A stretch of DNA of 38,380 bases from an uncultured Lachnospiraceae bacterium (GTDB lineage: Bacteria; Bacillota; Clostridia; Lachnospirales; Lachnospiraceae): the NCBI GenBank assembly GCA_944375845.1, contig CALWAW010000064.1, positions 1 through 38,380 of the forward strand, read 5' to 3'. The first letter of the stretch is position 1; every line of letters begins with the position of its first letter. Both the position numbers and the translations under genes were made by a program. The notes under the pieces are model-generated. The model did not search any database, was not told the DNA's origin, and was given only the letters and a program-made list of their open reading frames with translations. Shown piece after piece: positions 1 through 7,138 of the stretch.

Positions 1-176
1 TATTCCGGCTGGATCTCCATCTTGACGATCAGCTTTTTGATCAGGCTGTCGTCCAGGGTCAGCAGGCTGGATAACAGATGCTCTTCATCGATCTCCTGGT
101 TTCCGTATTCATAAGCCAGCTTCTCACAGTTCTGCACTGCCTGAAGCGAATTCTGCGTAAATTTATTGATGTTCAT
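1..176 (-). CDS. clpB: ClpB disaggregase, N-terminal fragment cut by window edge
   Basis: ClpB is the Hsp100 AAA+ disaggregase that works with DnaK to recover aggregated proteins in the cytoplasm. Only the first 58 residues are in the window. They begin MNINKFTQNSLQAVQNCEKL and continue with an EHLLSSLL stretch, the first repeat of the Clp N-domain. The start ATG at 174-176 follows a strong Shine-Dalgarno (AAAGGAGGTG, 181-190). Upstream lies a sigma-A promoter embedded in a CIRCE operator, so HrcA-controlled heat-shock expression is expected. The N-domain alone could fit ClpC, but the opening sequence and the CIRCE element favour ClpB. The rest of the gene lies outside the window. Confidence 0.9.
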   Translation of the reverse strand, partial: MNINKFTQNSLQAVQNCEKLAYEYGNQEIDEEHLLSSLLTLDDSLIKKLIVKMEIQPE

Positions 177-214
177 AGACGCACCTCCTTTGGCACTCTT
201 TTTGTTCTATGCGT

Positions 215-243
215 ACTATAACACCAATTATTAGCACTGTCAA
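215..243 (-). promoter_or_regulatory. sigma-A promoter of clpB
   Basis: On the minus strand TTGACA (238-243) is separated by exactly 17 bases from TATAGT (215-220), about 40 bases before the clpB start codon. The -35 box lies inside the CIRCE element, so a bound repressor would block polymerase directly. Confidence 0.8.
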
Positions 244-257
244 TAGGTGAGTGCCAA
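231..257. promoter_or_regulatory. CIRCE operator (HrcA-binding inverted repeat)
   Basis: TTAGCACTG, nine bases, then GAGTGCCAA matches the consensus TTAGCACTC-N9-GAGTGCTAA with one mismatch per arm and the exact spacer. It covers the -35 box of clpB. An extra copy of one half-site (GAGTGCCAA on the minus strand, 190-198) sits against the clpB ribosome-binding site. Confidence 0.88.
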
Positions 258-262
258 TTTAT

Positions 263-376
263 TTATGAAAGTTTTGTGTCCTTTTTATCCTTCTTCTTTT
301 TCTGCCTTTTCTCCTGTATGCTCTGCTTAAGCTTATAATACAGCTCTACCAGGGCCTGGTTGGCGATCTGTCCCAT
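263..376 (-). CDS. 37-aa lysine-rich small protein, coupled to nth
   Basis: This short ORF is preceded by a good Shine-Dalgarno (GAGGAGG) that overlaps the TGA stop of nth, so it is positioned for translational coupling. The product starts MGQIANQALVELYYKLKQS, which could form an amphipathic helix, and ends in a strongly basic tail with four consecutive lysines and several K-D pairs. Predicted charge is very positive, suggesting contact with nucleic acid or ribosomes. I recognise no family and assign no function. It ends just before the CIRCE element of clpB, and no terminator is visible between them. The coupling and ribosome-binding site support it as a real gene, but its shortness leaves doubt. 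Confidence 0.6.
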   Translation of the reverse strand: MGQIANQALVELYYKLKQSIQEKRQKKKKDKKDTKLS

Positions 377-387
377 AGCCTTCCTCC

Positions 388-1020
388 TCAGATATGCTTT
401 TCACAGATGTCCGCCAGACAGCAGCTCTCGCAGCGGGGCTTTGTCCTGGCGGTACACACCTCTCTCCCGTGATACACCAGCCGGTGGCAGAAATCGCTTC
501 CCTCCTGGGGCGGAATCAGCTTCCAGAGGGCCATTTCCACCTTTTTCGGTTCCTTTACGCCGTCCACCAGGCCGATCCTGTTCACCAGGCGGATGCAGTG
601 GGTATCCGTGACGATGGCGGGCTTTCCGAACACGTCCCCCATGATCAGGTTGGCGCTTTTTCTGCCCACGCCGGGAAGTTTTAAGAGCGCGTCAAAATCC
701 TCCGGCACCTTTCCTCCGTACTGGTCCCGCAGGATCCGCATACAGGCGCTGATGTCCCTGGCCTTGCTCTTTCCCAGGCCGCAGGGGCGCACGATCTCCT
801 CGATCTCCTCCGGCTGCGCCGCCGCCAGCGCGTCCACGTCGGGATATTTTTTATAGAGCTCCTCCACCACCACATTGACCCTGGCGTCGGTGCACTGGGC
901 CGCCAGCCGCACGCTCACCAGAAGCTTCCAGGCGTCGTCATAGTCCAGGGTGCAATCGGCGTCCGGATATTCTTTTTTCAGGCGCTCGATCACCTCTAAC
1001 GCCAGCTTTTCCTTTGTCAT
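388..1020 (-). CDS. nth: Endonuclease III (DNA glycosylase / AP lyase)
   Basis: Endonuclease III removes oxidised pyrimidines in base-excision repair and cleaves the abasic site. The helix-hairpin-helix LPGVGRKSANL carries the catalytic lysine (K121), and the catalytic aspartate is D139 in VTDTH, matching K120 and D138 of E. coli. The C-terminus holds the [4Fe-4S] cysteines as C-x7-C-x2-C-x5-C; E. coli has x6 in the first gap, so there is a one-residue insertion. I chose the start at 1018-1020 (MTKEKLALEV, 210 aa), preceded by AGGAGGAG. An upstream in-frame start would place 17 extra residues across the hairpin at 1040-1064. The gene follows the YkvI-type transporter and is coupled to the small basic ORF downstream. 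Confidence 0.93.
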   Translation of the reverse strand: MTKEKLALEVIERLKKEYPDADCTLDYDDAWKLLVSVRLAAQCTDARVNVVVEELYKKYPDVDALAAAQPEEIEEIVRPCGLGKSKARDISACMRILRDQYGGKVPEDFDALLKLPGVGRKSANLIMGDVFGKPAIVTDTHCIRLVNRIGLVDGVKEPKKVEMALWKLIPPQEGSDFCHRLVYHGREVCTARTKPRCESCCLADICEKHI

Positions 1021-1039
1021 AGCTCCTCCTTTACAGTAA

Positions 1040-1064
1040 AAGCCGCCCCCGGCGGAGGCGGCTT
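1040..1064 (-). terminator. Hairpin between transporter and nth, probable weak terminator
   Basis: AAGCCGCC (1040-1047) pairs perfectly with GGCGGCTT (1057-1064) around a nine-base loop. On the minus strand it is followed by only a short T stretch (TTTTA), so termination is probably partial and nth may receive read-through. Confidence 0.5.
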
Positions 1065-1079
1065 CTGTCAAAGCGATCC

Positions 1080-2258
1080 TTAGATTTCCTTGAACCTTGT
1101 TCCGATGGCATGGACCACAAAGGGAATAAACAGCGTGATGCAGGCCGCGTAGCCCAGGTATGCGTAGCCCTTGCTGACGACCGCCATAAGGCCGAACTGG
1201 GCGATGGCGAAGGCCAGGAAGGTGAAGATGGCCGTAAACACGGCGTTGCGGGCAAGATGGCCCTTCTGCTTCTTCTCAGGCGTGGGCATGCGCCGCTCCA
1301 CGGCGTTCACGCATCTGGTCACGATACCGGAAATCATATTGACTGCCGTGGAGATCGCGCCCAAAATAATCAGGATGGAGATGATCGGGGTCAGGAAGCC
1401 TGCGCCCACGCCGTTCTCCACCAGCACCAGCATGGGGATGGAAGCCGTCGCCAGCTCCGCCACGTAGGACACTGCCAGAAGGCCCACGATGGAAAGCTCC
1501 ATTGCCAGGAAGTTGCATAAGAACATGCCGATGGCCGCTCTGTTGATCTGCTTGACGTCCGTAACCTCCTCCACATGCTGATACATTACGGATACGGAAG
1601 CCAGCTGGAAGAAGAAGTAAAGGACTGCGGACCAGAGGGCCGGGCCGAAAGCGCCGCTCTCTTTGGAGAGCACCGTCATCTCGCCGCTGCTCATACGGCT
1701 GGCGGAGGCCACGATGTTGTCCCACTGGGCGATGATGTTGGGAATCAGCACCAGAAGCAGGCCGATGATAATCAGCACGCTTAAGGTGGAAGCGCATTTT
1801 CTCACGACGCCGGTGCCGAACAGGGCCACGAAGAAGATGAAGGCCGCCACCAGCACGGTGGAAAGCCAGTAGGGCATCCCGAACAGGGTCGTAAGGGTGG
1901 AGCCGCCGGTGGCGAAGGCCGCCGCCGAGGCGGTGCCGATCATAATCAGATAGCAGATCTCGTAGAGATTGGACATCACATGACGGGTCTTTCCGTACAG
2001 GCTGTCAGAGAAGCTTCTGTAATCATACACCTTGTGCTTGTAGGAGTAGCGCATCCCATACCAGAAGAACAGGGCGTAAAGTCCCTGGGTCAGGAGCGGA
2101 AGCACCAGGCACCAGATTCCGTAATTGATAAAATACTGGTAAATCTGCGCGCCGGAGGCGAAGCCGCCGCCAAACTGGGTGGTGAAGGCCACAAATGCCA
2201 GGCCCATGGCCAGGGGCATTTTGCTCTTGTCAACTAACAGTGATCTTTTCTCTTTCAT
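1080..2258 (-). CDS. YkvI-family membrane transporter-like protein
   Basis: This 392-aa integral membrane protein has about ten hydrophobic segments and a glycine-rich first helix (AFTTQFGGGFASGAQ). That pattern fits the YkvI family (COG3949) within the amino-acid/sodium symporter-like superfamily. The substrate is not known for the family. Its ATG overlaps the dehydrogenase stop codon (ATGA, 2255-2258), so the two are translationally coupled, and it is the last gene of the etfB-etfA-dehydrogenase operon. Position therefore suggests it imports the substrate, or a related organic or amino acid, used by the dehydrogenase. Known lactate dehydrogenase/Etf operons carry an LctP-type lactate permease instead. 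Family assignment is fairly secure; function is inference. Confidence 0.75.
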   Translation of the reverse strand: MKEKRSLLVDKSKMPLAMGLAFVAFTTQFGGGFASGAQIYQYFINYGIWCLVLPLLTQGLYALFFWYGMRYSYKHKVYDYRSFSDSLYGKTRHVMSNLYEICYLIMIGTASAAAFATGGSTLTTLFGMPYWLSTVLVAAFIFFVALFGTGVVRKCASTLSVLIIIGLLLVLIPNIIAQWDNIVASASRMSSGEMTVLSKESGAFGPALWSAVLYFFFQLASVSVMYQHVEEVTDVKQINRAAIGMFLCNFLAMELSIVGLLAVSYVAELATASIPMLVLVENGVGAGFLTPIISILIILGAISTAVNMISGIVTRCVNAVERRMPTPEKKQKGHLARNAVFTAIFTFLAFAIAQFGLMAVVSKGYAYLGYAACITLFIPFVVHAIGTRFKEI

Positions 2259-3697
2259 ACTGGATTACCCTCCTGTTTATTCTGCTGAAACTCGATCACC
2301 TTTCCGGGATTTAAGATCAGCTTATCATCAAAGGCCAGCTTGATGGCCTTATAGAGCGCGATCATGCGGGGACCCACAAATTCCTCCAGGAACTCCAGAC
2401 GACCGTTTCCGATCCCGTGCTCGCCGGAAAGCTGGCCGCCCAGCTCCTTTGACAGGGCGTAGAGCTCCTTTAAGCTGGCATGGGTGGCGGATTTCCATTC
2501 CTCGTCGCTCATCTCGGGCCCGCGGAGCATTTCCGTGTGGATGTTGCCGTCGCCGCAGTGGCCGCAGGGCTCCACCCGGATCCCGTGGGACAGGGCGATC
2601 TTCTTGGCCGCCTTTACGTACTCGGCAATCCTTGCCCTGGGAACCACCACGTCGCATTCCTCCTGGGCGACCGAATCGGCCTTCATGCCCTCCAGGATCG
2701 CGCCGCGCACTGCCCACACGGTTCCCGCCCGCTCAGGGGTGGCCGCGATAAAGCAGTCCAGGGCCCCGTTTGCCAGCGCGGCCTCGGAGGCTGCCTCCAC
2801 AGCGCTGTCCAGCTCCTGTTTGCTGGAGGCGTCGTACATGACGATCAGCACCGCCTCACCCTGCTTTACGGGGAACAGCTTGTTCAGGTTCCGCTCCACG
2901 ATCTCAATGAGCTCTCTTTCCAGGAACTCGATGGCCGTGGGCACAAAGGGAAGCTCCAGCACCTTGGGCACCATATCGGCGCACTCCTCAAGGCTTCCGA
3001 AGGGCATCACCAGCGTCGCGCTGCAGGTGGGCGCCGGAAGGAGCTTCAAGGTCGCCTCCGTAAGGATACATAACGTCCCCTCGGAGCCGATGATCAGATC
3101 CTTGATATCGTAGCCCGTGGTGTTCTTTACCACGTTGGAGGAAAAATTCATAATGGAGCCGTCGGGCATGACCGCCTCGATGCAGCGCACAAAATCCCTT
3201 GTGAGGCCGTAGCGCACCGCCTTCATGCCTCCGGCGTTTGTGATGATATTTCCGCCGATGGACGCGGTCTTTTCACCGGGATCCACCGGGTAGAACAGCC
3301 CCTCGGCCGCGGCTGCGGCCTGCACGTCCAAAAGCAGGGCGCCGGGCTGCACCGTTACCGTCTGATTTTTATGGTCGATGGGGAAGATCCGATTCATCCG
3401 CATCACGGAAAGCATGATGCCGCCGTATTTGCAGGTGGCGCCGCCGGCAAGGCCTGTTCCGGCCCCGCGGCAGACCACGGGGATATTCTCTTTGTAGGCG
3501 TAGGCCATGATGGCCGAAACCTCTTCTTTATTGATGACCTCCACGTAAAGCTCCGGAGGGAATACGCCGTATTCGGGCATCTCGTCCCGGTAATACTCCG
3601 TCGCGATCTCGTCGCCCACCCAGACGCGGCCGGGATCGGTGATCGAACGGATCTTGTCAAAGTCTTCCCGGGTCATTTTCTTATAAGGGTATGCCAT
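2255..3697 (-). CDS. FAD-linked 2-hydroxyacid dehydrogenase, GlcD/LctD type
   Basis: This 480-aa flavoprotein oxidises a 2-hydroxyacid such as lactate or glycolate to the 2-oxoacid, with the adjacent Etf as likely electron partner. The N-terminal PCMH FAD-binding domain shows GAGTGLAGGA (about residues 97-106) and IGGNIITNAGG. The C-terminal FAD-oxidase domain shows PCGHCGDGNIHTEM and SGEHGIGNGR. Length is normal for the GlcD/LctD/Dld-II group. Only two bases separate its start from the etfA stop, and its stop overlaps the transporter start. In Acetobacterium woodii the equivalent LctD with LctBC reduces NAD with lactate while oxidising ferredoxin. The true substrate here is undetermined, because no lactate permease or racemase is nearby. 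Confidence 0.88.
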   Translation of the reverse strand: MAYPYKKMTREDFDKIRSITDPGRVWVGDEIATEYYRDEMPEYGVFPPELYVEVINKEEVSAIMAYAYKENIPVVCRGAGTGLAGGATCKYGGIMLSVMRMNRIFPIDHKNQTVTVQPGALLLDVQAAAAAEGLFYPVDPGEKTASIGGNIITNAGGMKAVRYGLTRDFVRCIEAVMPDGSIMNFSSNVVKNTTGYDIKDLIIGSEGTLCILTEATLKLLPAPTCSATLVMPFGSLEECADMVPKVLELPFVPTAIEFLERELIEIVERNLNKLFPVKQGEAVLIVMYDASSKQELDSAVEAASEAALANGALDCFIAATPERAGTVWAVRGAILEGMKADSVAQEECDVVVPRARIAEYVKAAKKIALSHGIRVEPCGHCGDGNIHTEMLRGPEMSDEEWKSATHASLKELYALSKELGGQLSGEHGIGNGRLEFLEEFVGPRMIALYKAIKLAFDDKLILNPGKVIEFQQNKQEGNPV

Positions 3698-3700
3698 GAC

Positions 3701-4891
3701 TTAATCCTCCTTCCTGTCCCGTACCAGGGCTGTGAGCCTGGGGACCACCTGATACAGATCGTCCACGATGCAGTAATGGGCCACCTTGAAGATCTGGGCC
3801 TCCGGATCGTTGTTGATGGCCACAATGCAGTCGGAGGCGTTCATGCAGGAGGTAAACTGGATCGCTCCGGATACCCCGCAGGTGATAATCAGCTTCGGCC
3901 GCACCGTTCTTCCGGAAAGGCCGATCTGATGGGCCGTATCTCCGAACCCGCTCTCCACCATGGGCCGGGTAAAGGCCAGCTGGCCGCCGAGGGCCTCTGC
4001 CAGGGCGCGGCACATCTCCACGTCCTTTTCTGTTTTAACGCCTCTTCCGGCCACCACGATCACGTCCTCCTCCTCAAGGGATTTCTGCTTTTCAATCACC
4101 TCGGAGGAGATCACCCGGATCCTGGAATAGGCCATCTGATCATTCACCGCGCAGCGCACCAGGCTGCCCCAGGGCTTCTCCACTCTGGGAGCCCTGTCCA
4201 TGACCCGGTAGCGGACCGTTGCGAACTGGGGGCGGGACCGGGTGATGCCAATCTGCGCCATGATGTTTCCGCCGAAGGCGGGACGGATCTGGATCATATC
4301 CGTATTCTCCCGGATGTCCAGCTCCGTGCAGTCCGCCGTAAGCCCCGTGTGGAACCTGGTGGAAAGCCTGGGAGCCAGCGACCTGCCTAAGGAGGTTGCG
4401 CCGATCAGCACGGAGCTGGGCCTGTTTGCGGCAATGCAGTCGGCCACCGCGTCCGCGTAGCAGTCTGCCCGGAAATGGGTAAAGCCCTCGTGCTCATATA
4501 CGTATACCTTATCGACCCCGTATTCCAGAAGTCCTCCGGCATTTTCCCATGTGCCGGGGCCGCCCACGATCACGCAGTTCACCTGGTAGCCCACCTTGGC
4601 GGCCATTTTTCTGGCCTCCCCGATCAGCTCGTAGGCCACGGGATGAATCTCGCCCCGCTCCTGCTCCACATAGATCAGGAAATGCTTCCACTGATCCTTG
4701 TCAAAGGCCTTCGCCTGCTGCTCGAATTTAATGGCGTGCTCCGGACAGTGGCGGACACAGAGTCCGCACATGCGGCAGTTGTCGCCCACAACGATCCCGC
4801 CGCCCTCGATGGTCAGCGCGCCGAAGGGACATTTCTCGGCGCAGAGGCCGCAGAGCGTACATTTATCTACGTCAAACTTAATAAATTCCAT
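3701..4891 (-). CDS. etfA: Electron-transfer flavoprotein alpha subunit with N-terminal 2[4Fe-4S] domain
   Basis: EtfA pairs with EtfB to carry electrons from an acyl-CoA or hydroxyacid dehydrogenase. This 396-aa form begins with a ferredoxin domain carrying two [4Fe-4S] motifs: CTLCGLCAEKCP (residues about 11-22) and CRMCGLCVRHCP (about 39-50). It is followed by the Etf N-domain, then the FAD-binding C-domain (SGRTVRPKL, GVSGAIQFTSCM, NDPEAQIF). The fused ferredoxin domain is characteristic of LctC and CarE, in which ferredoxin exchanges electrons with the bifurcating flavin. The gene lies 14 bases after etfB and just before the dehydrogenase. The annotation is firm; bifurcation is inferred from domain architecture and operon. 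Confidence 0.92.
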   Translation of the reverse strand: MEFIKFDVDKCTLCGLCAEKCPFGALTIEGGGIVVGDNCRMCGLCVRHCPEHAIKFEQQAKAFDKDQWKHFLIYVEQERGEIHPVAYELIGEARKMAAKVGYQVNCVIVGGPGTWENAGGLLEYGVDKVYVYEHEGFTHFRADCYADAVADCIAANRPSSVLIGATSLGRSLAPRLSTRFHTGLTADCTELDIRENTDMIQIRPAFGGNIMAQIGITRSRPQFATVRYRVMDRAPRVEKPWGSLVRCAVNDQMAYSRIRVISSEVIEKQKSLEEEDVIVVAGRGVKTEKDVEMCRALAEALGGQLAFTRPMVESGFGDTAHQIGLSGRTVRPKLIITCGVSGAIQFTSCMNASDCIVAINNDPEAQIFKVAHYCIVDDLYQVVPRLTALVRDRKED

Positions 4892-4905
4892 TGTCCATCC
4901 CTCCC

Positions 4906-5697
4906 CTAAATGATCTTCTTTCCGGTCAGGATGTCAAACAGCTTCTCCGCCTTCTCAGCGCCGTCTTTTCCTTCCAGATAAACCTGGCGCTCCTTTTCAG
5001 GCGGAGCGAACATCCGCTCCACATTGGTGGGCGATCCCACAAGGCCGTACCGGCTCAGATCCTGATCCGGCATATCGGCGAAGCTTAAGACGCGCACCTG
5101 ACGGTCCTTTGTCGCCTTCATCAGCAGATAGGAAGGAAGCCTGGGGACGCAGCTATCTTTGTCCACAGTGATCAGACAGGGATAGGGAAGCTCCGAAACC
5201 TGGGAAACGCTCCCCAGATCCTGCCGCACCTGGATAGCGGACTCGTCCGCTTTTACGATCTCGGCTGTCCAGGCGGCATGGGGAATCCCCAGATGCTCTG
5301 CCAGGGCCGGCCCCACCTGGGCCGTGTCCCCGTCGGTGGTCTGCCTGCCGCAGATGATCAGATCCGCGCCTCCTAAAAGGCGCACCCCCTGTGACAATAC
5401 ATAGGAAGTTGCCAGCACGTCGGCCCCCGCGAACTTCCGGTCCGAAAGGATCACGGCGTCGTCCGCGCCCATGGTGTATGCGTCGCGCATCATCTCCTCC
5501 GCCTGGGGCGGTCCCATGGTGAGCACAGTGACCGTCCCGCCCAGGCGTTCCCTGAGGGCAAGAGCGGTCTCGAGGGCAAACAGATCGTAAGGGTTTGTCC
5601 TTGCCTCGCTGGACATCCTCTTCATGGCGCCGGTTTCCGGATCAATGTCTACCTGATTGCCCGCCGGCACCTGTTTCATACATACGATAATCTTCAT
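4906..5697 (-). CDS. etfB: Electron-transfer flavoprotein beta subunit
   Basis: EtfB is the partner of EtfA; in bifurcating Etfs it holds the second FAD where NAD(H) reacts. The protein (263 aa) opens with MKIIVCMKQVP, the standard EtfB start, and contains the family segments NPYDLFALETAL, LTMGPPQAEEMMRDAYTMG and DLIICGRQTTDGDTAQVGP. I place the start at the ATG 5695-5697, with GGAGA about seven bases before it. An upstream in-frame GTG would add five residues and lacks its own ribosome-binding site. It is the first gene of a four-gene operon under the promoter at 5745-5773. The group is inferred from neighbours. Confidence 0.93.
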   Translation of the reverse strand: MKIIVCMKQVPAGNQVDIDPETGAMKRMSSEARTNPYDLFALETALALRERLGGTVTVLTMGPPQAEEMMRDAYTMGADDAVILSDRKFAGADVLATSYVLSQGVRLLGGADLIICGRQTTDGDTAQVGPALAEHLGIPHAAWTAEIVKADESAIQVRQDLGSVSQVSELPYPCLITVDKDSCVPRLPSYLLMKATKDRQVRVLSFADMPDQDLSRYGLVGSPTNVERMFAPPEKERQVYLEGKDGAEKAEKLFDILTGKKII

Positions 5698-5744
5698 AAC
5701 TCTTCTCCGCACTCTTTTGCTTTAAAGTTTTAAACACCCACTTC

Positions 5745-5773
5745 ATTATACACGCAACGCGCCCTCCTGTCGA
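5745..5773 (-). promoter_or_regulatory. sigma-A promoter of the etfB-etfA-dehydrogenase-transporter operon
   Basis: On the minus strand TCGACA (5768-5773) and TATAAT (5745-5750) are separated by 17 bases, about 50 bases before the etfB start. No obvious operator palindrome lies between the promoter and the start codon, and no LctA-type regulator gene is next to it. Confidence 0.75.
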
Positions 5774-5779
5774 GTGTTA

Positions 5780-5959
5780 TATTTTTATCAGGAAGTGCCG
5801 GAAAGCGGCCATGCCCCCGTATGCAACGCATACCAGGGGGCATGGACATTTGACGGCCTGGAGCCATGAGCATGAAGGGCGTACGCCCGGAAATGCGAAT
5901 GGCTCCCGACAGACGGCGGGAGCGCGCAGCGCGCAGCCGTCTGCTTCCTGATAAAAATA
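5780..5959. repeat. 180-bp palindromic element with 16-bp terminal inverted repeats
   Basis: TATTTTTATCAGGAAG (5780-5795) is the perfect reverse complement of 5944-5959. Between these arms lie three further self-complementary units. Unit 1: 5810-5818 pairs with 5836-5844, with an inner stem 5819-5824/5828-5833. Unit 2: GGAGCCAT (5860-5867) pairs with 5899-5906 and encloses the 12-bp palindrome GGGCGTACGCCC (5877-5888). Unit 3: CAGACGGC (5910-5917) pairs with 5936-5943. The whole can fold as a closed outer stem with three arms. There is no transposase gene. It resembles a MITE or a large REP-like intergenic repeat. Long reading frames cross it, but they follow the palindromes and lack ribosome-binding sites. 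Confidence 0.65.
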
Positions 5960-5970
5960 GACTGTGTAAC

Positions 5971-6061
5971 GCGCCGGAAAGCGGCGCGGCCGGGCGGTAT
6001 GAGCGGCACGGCGCGGCCGGGCGGCGTAGCGCGGGCCGAACGGTATGGGCCGCGCTACGCC
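5971..6061. repeat. GC-rich palindrome and direct-repeat cluster
   Basis: GCGCCG-GAAAG-CGGCGC forms a perfect hairpin (5971-5987). GGCGCGGCCGGGCGG occurs twice (5983-5997 and 6010-6024). GGCGTAGCGCGG (6023-6034) pairs perfectly with 6050-6061. GCCGGAAAGCGGC (5973-5985) is a direct copy of 5797-5809 inside the neighbouring element. There is no T-run on either side, so this is not a typical intrinsic terminator, although it may stall transcription leaving the glycosylase gene. Confidence 0.6.
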
Positions 6062-6072
6062 GTCTGGCGGGG

Positions 6073-6588
6073 CTAAGGCGCCAGGAAGGGCCTCCACGCC
6101 TCCACCAGCCTCTCAAGGCTCCAGGCCGCGTTGGCCGGACTTGTGGAGGGCAGGCGCACCGCCGCCCTTTTGGTGGTCTGCTCCAGATATTTCCCGTACA
6201 GCGTATAAGACGCCGTTCCGTTGCAGCCGATCCGCTCCACCGGCGCTGTCCTTAAAATCCGGGACAGATCATTTGGAACGGCGTTTTTGATGCTGCTGTC
6301 GCTGGAGCCCGTGATCTCGCAGCTTTCGATCACGTCCCAGACCGCGATCCCGTGGGTCAGAAGGAACTCCCGTTTCTCCTCAATTTCCGCCGGCACATAT
6401 CCCTCGCAGAGGTTTCCCCGGCAGGCCGCCGTTCCCAGACAGCAGGCCGCCACCTTCCAGAACCTGTTCTGAGGGTGATGATAAAAAAACCGTCCCTCCC
6501 TGGACTTTACAGACGGGAAGCTCCCGAGCACCAGCACCCGGGAGCTTCCGTCAAAAACAGGGGGGATATTATGAGCGATCCTATCCAT
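6073..6588 (-). CDS. UDG-superfamily DNA glycosylase (hypoxanthine/deoxyinosine type)
   Basis: The product (171 aa) belongs to the uracil-DNA-glycosylase superfamily, most like the single-domain deoxyinosine (hypoxanthine) glycosylases related to Mug/SMUG2. It carries VLGSFPS near residues 20-26, HHPQNRFW near 37-44, and LPSTSPAN in the C-terminal third. The start ATG (6586-6588) lies one base after the nitroreductase stop (TGATATG), so it is translationally coupled and shares that promoter. A longer in-frame N-terminus reading back into the nitroreductase gene is less likely. Substrate preference (deoxyinosine versus uracil) cannot be read from the sequence. The palindrome cluster begins right after its stop codon. 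Confidence 0.82.
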   Translation of the reverse strand: MDRIAHNIPPVFDGSSRVLVLGSFPSVKSREGRFFYHHPQNRFWKVAACCLGTAACRGNLCEGYVPAEIEEKREFLLTHGIAVWDVIESCEITGSSDSSIKNAVPNDLSRILRTAPVERIGCNGTASYTLYGKYLEQTTKRAAVRLPSTSPANAAWSLERLVEAWRPFLAP

Positions 6589-6589
6589 A

Positions 6590-7108
6590 TCAATCCCAGA
6601 TAATATAGTTCTCCTTTCTGGGCTTTGCCTGAGGCTCAGGCCCGTCTCCATAGCCGAGGATGCAGTTTCCGATGCCCACATAGCGGCTGTCCAGCCCCCA
6701 CTTCTTCAAAAGCTCCTGCCCTTCCGGGGTGGCCATGACCTCCTTCGCCCTGTGAATCCAGCAGGAGCCAAGTCCCAGAGCGTGGGCCGCGTTCAGAAGA
6801 TTGCCCATGACAAGGCTTCCGTCCTCTCTGTAGGTGGGCACTGTGCTGTCCGCCAGCACCACGATCACGGTGGGGGCGCCGTAAAAGGGATCCGATGAAA
6901 CGCCCATAATGGAGGCGTTTAAGGATGAGAGCTTTTTCAGGGTCTCCGGATCCTGTACCACCGCCATCACGGCTGACTGCCTTCCCATGCCGCTGGGCGC
7001 GTTCATGCCCGCCTCCAGCACCTGCACCAGCTCGTTCTTCGTAATCTGGTCCGGCCTGTATTTTTTCACGCTTCTTCTTGTTTTCAAATCCTGTATGGTT
7101 TCCTTCAT
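6590..7108 (-). CDS. Nitroreductase family flavoprotein
   Basis: This 172-aa member of the FMN-dependent nitroreductase family shows TRRSVKKYRPDQI at the N-terminus (FMN phosphate contact), APSGMGRQSA near residue 37, and GLGSCWIHRAKE in the C-terminal half. These enzymes use NAD(P)H to reduce nitro groups, quinones or flavins and act as homodimers in the cytoplasm. The ribosome-binding site AGAAAGGAGACC precedes the ATG at 7106-7108. It is the first gene of a two-gene unit with the DNA glycosylase. Physiological substrate unknown. Confidence 0.9.
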   Translation of the reverse strand: MKETIQDLKTRRSVKKYRPDQITKNELVQVLEAGMNAPSGMGRQSAVMAVVQDPETLKKLSSLNASIMGVSSDPFYGAPTVIVVLADSTVPTYREDGSLVMGNLLNAAHALGLGSCWIHRAKEVMATPEGQELLKKWGLDSRYVGIGNCILGYGDGPEPQAKPRKENYIIWD

Positions 7109-7138
7109 AAAGACTGGTCTCCTTTCTCTGTTTCTATC

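Noticed and set aside
190-216. A second complete CIRCE element before clpB
   Set aside because: Only one arm (TTGGCACTC) is present; the position for the other arm does not match.
3371-4390. A 339-codon plus-strand frame over the dehydrogenase and etfA
   Set aside because: Antisense shadow of two clear genes; histidine/aspartate-rich nonsense composition.
2255-5697. Acyl-CoA dehydrogenase/Etf (butyrate or caffeate) operon
   Set aside because: The partner is a GlcD/LctD-type FAD oxidase-fold protein, not an acyl-CoA dehydrogenase.
5730-6255. Several overlapping frames of 73 to 129 codons in the palindrome cluster
   Set aside because: They run through inverted repeats in several frames on both strands, lack ribosome-binding sites and are Cys/Arg/Pro-rich; best explained by the repeat element.
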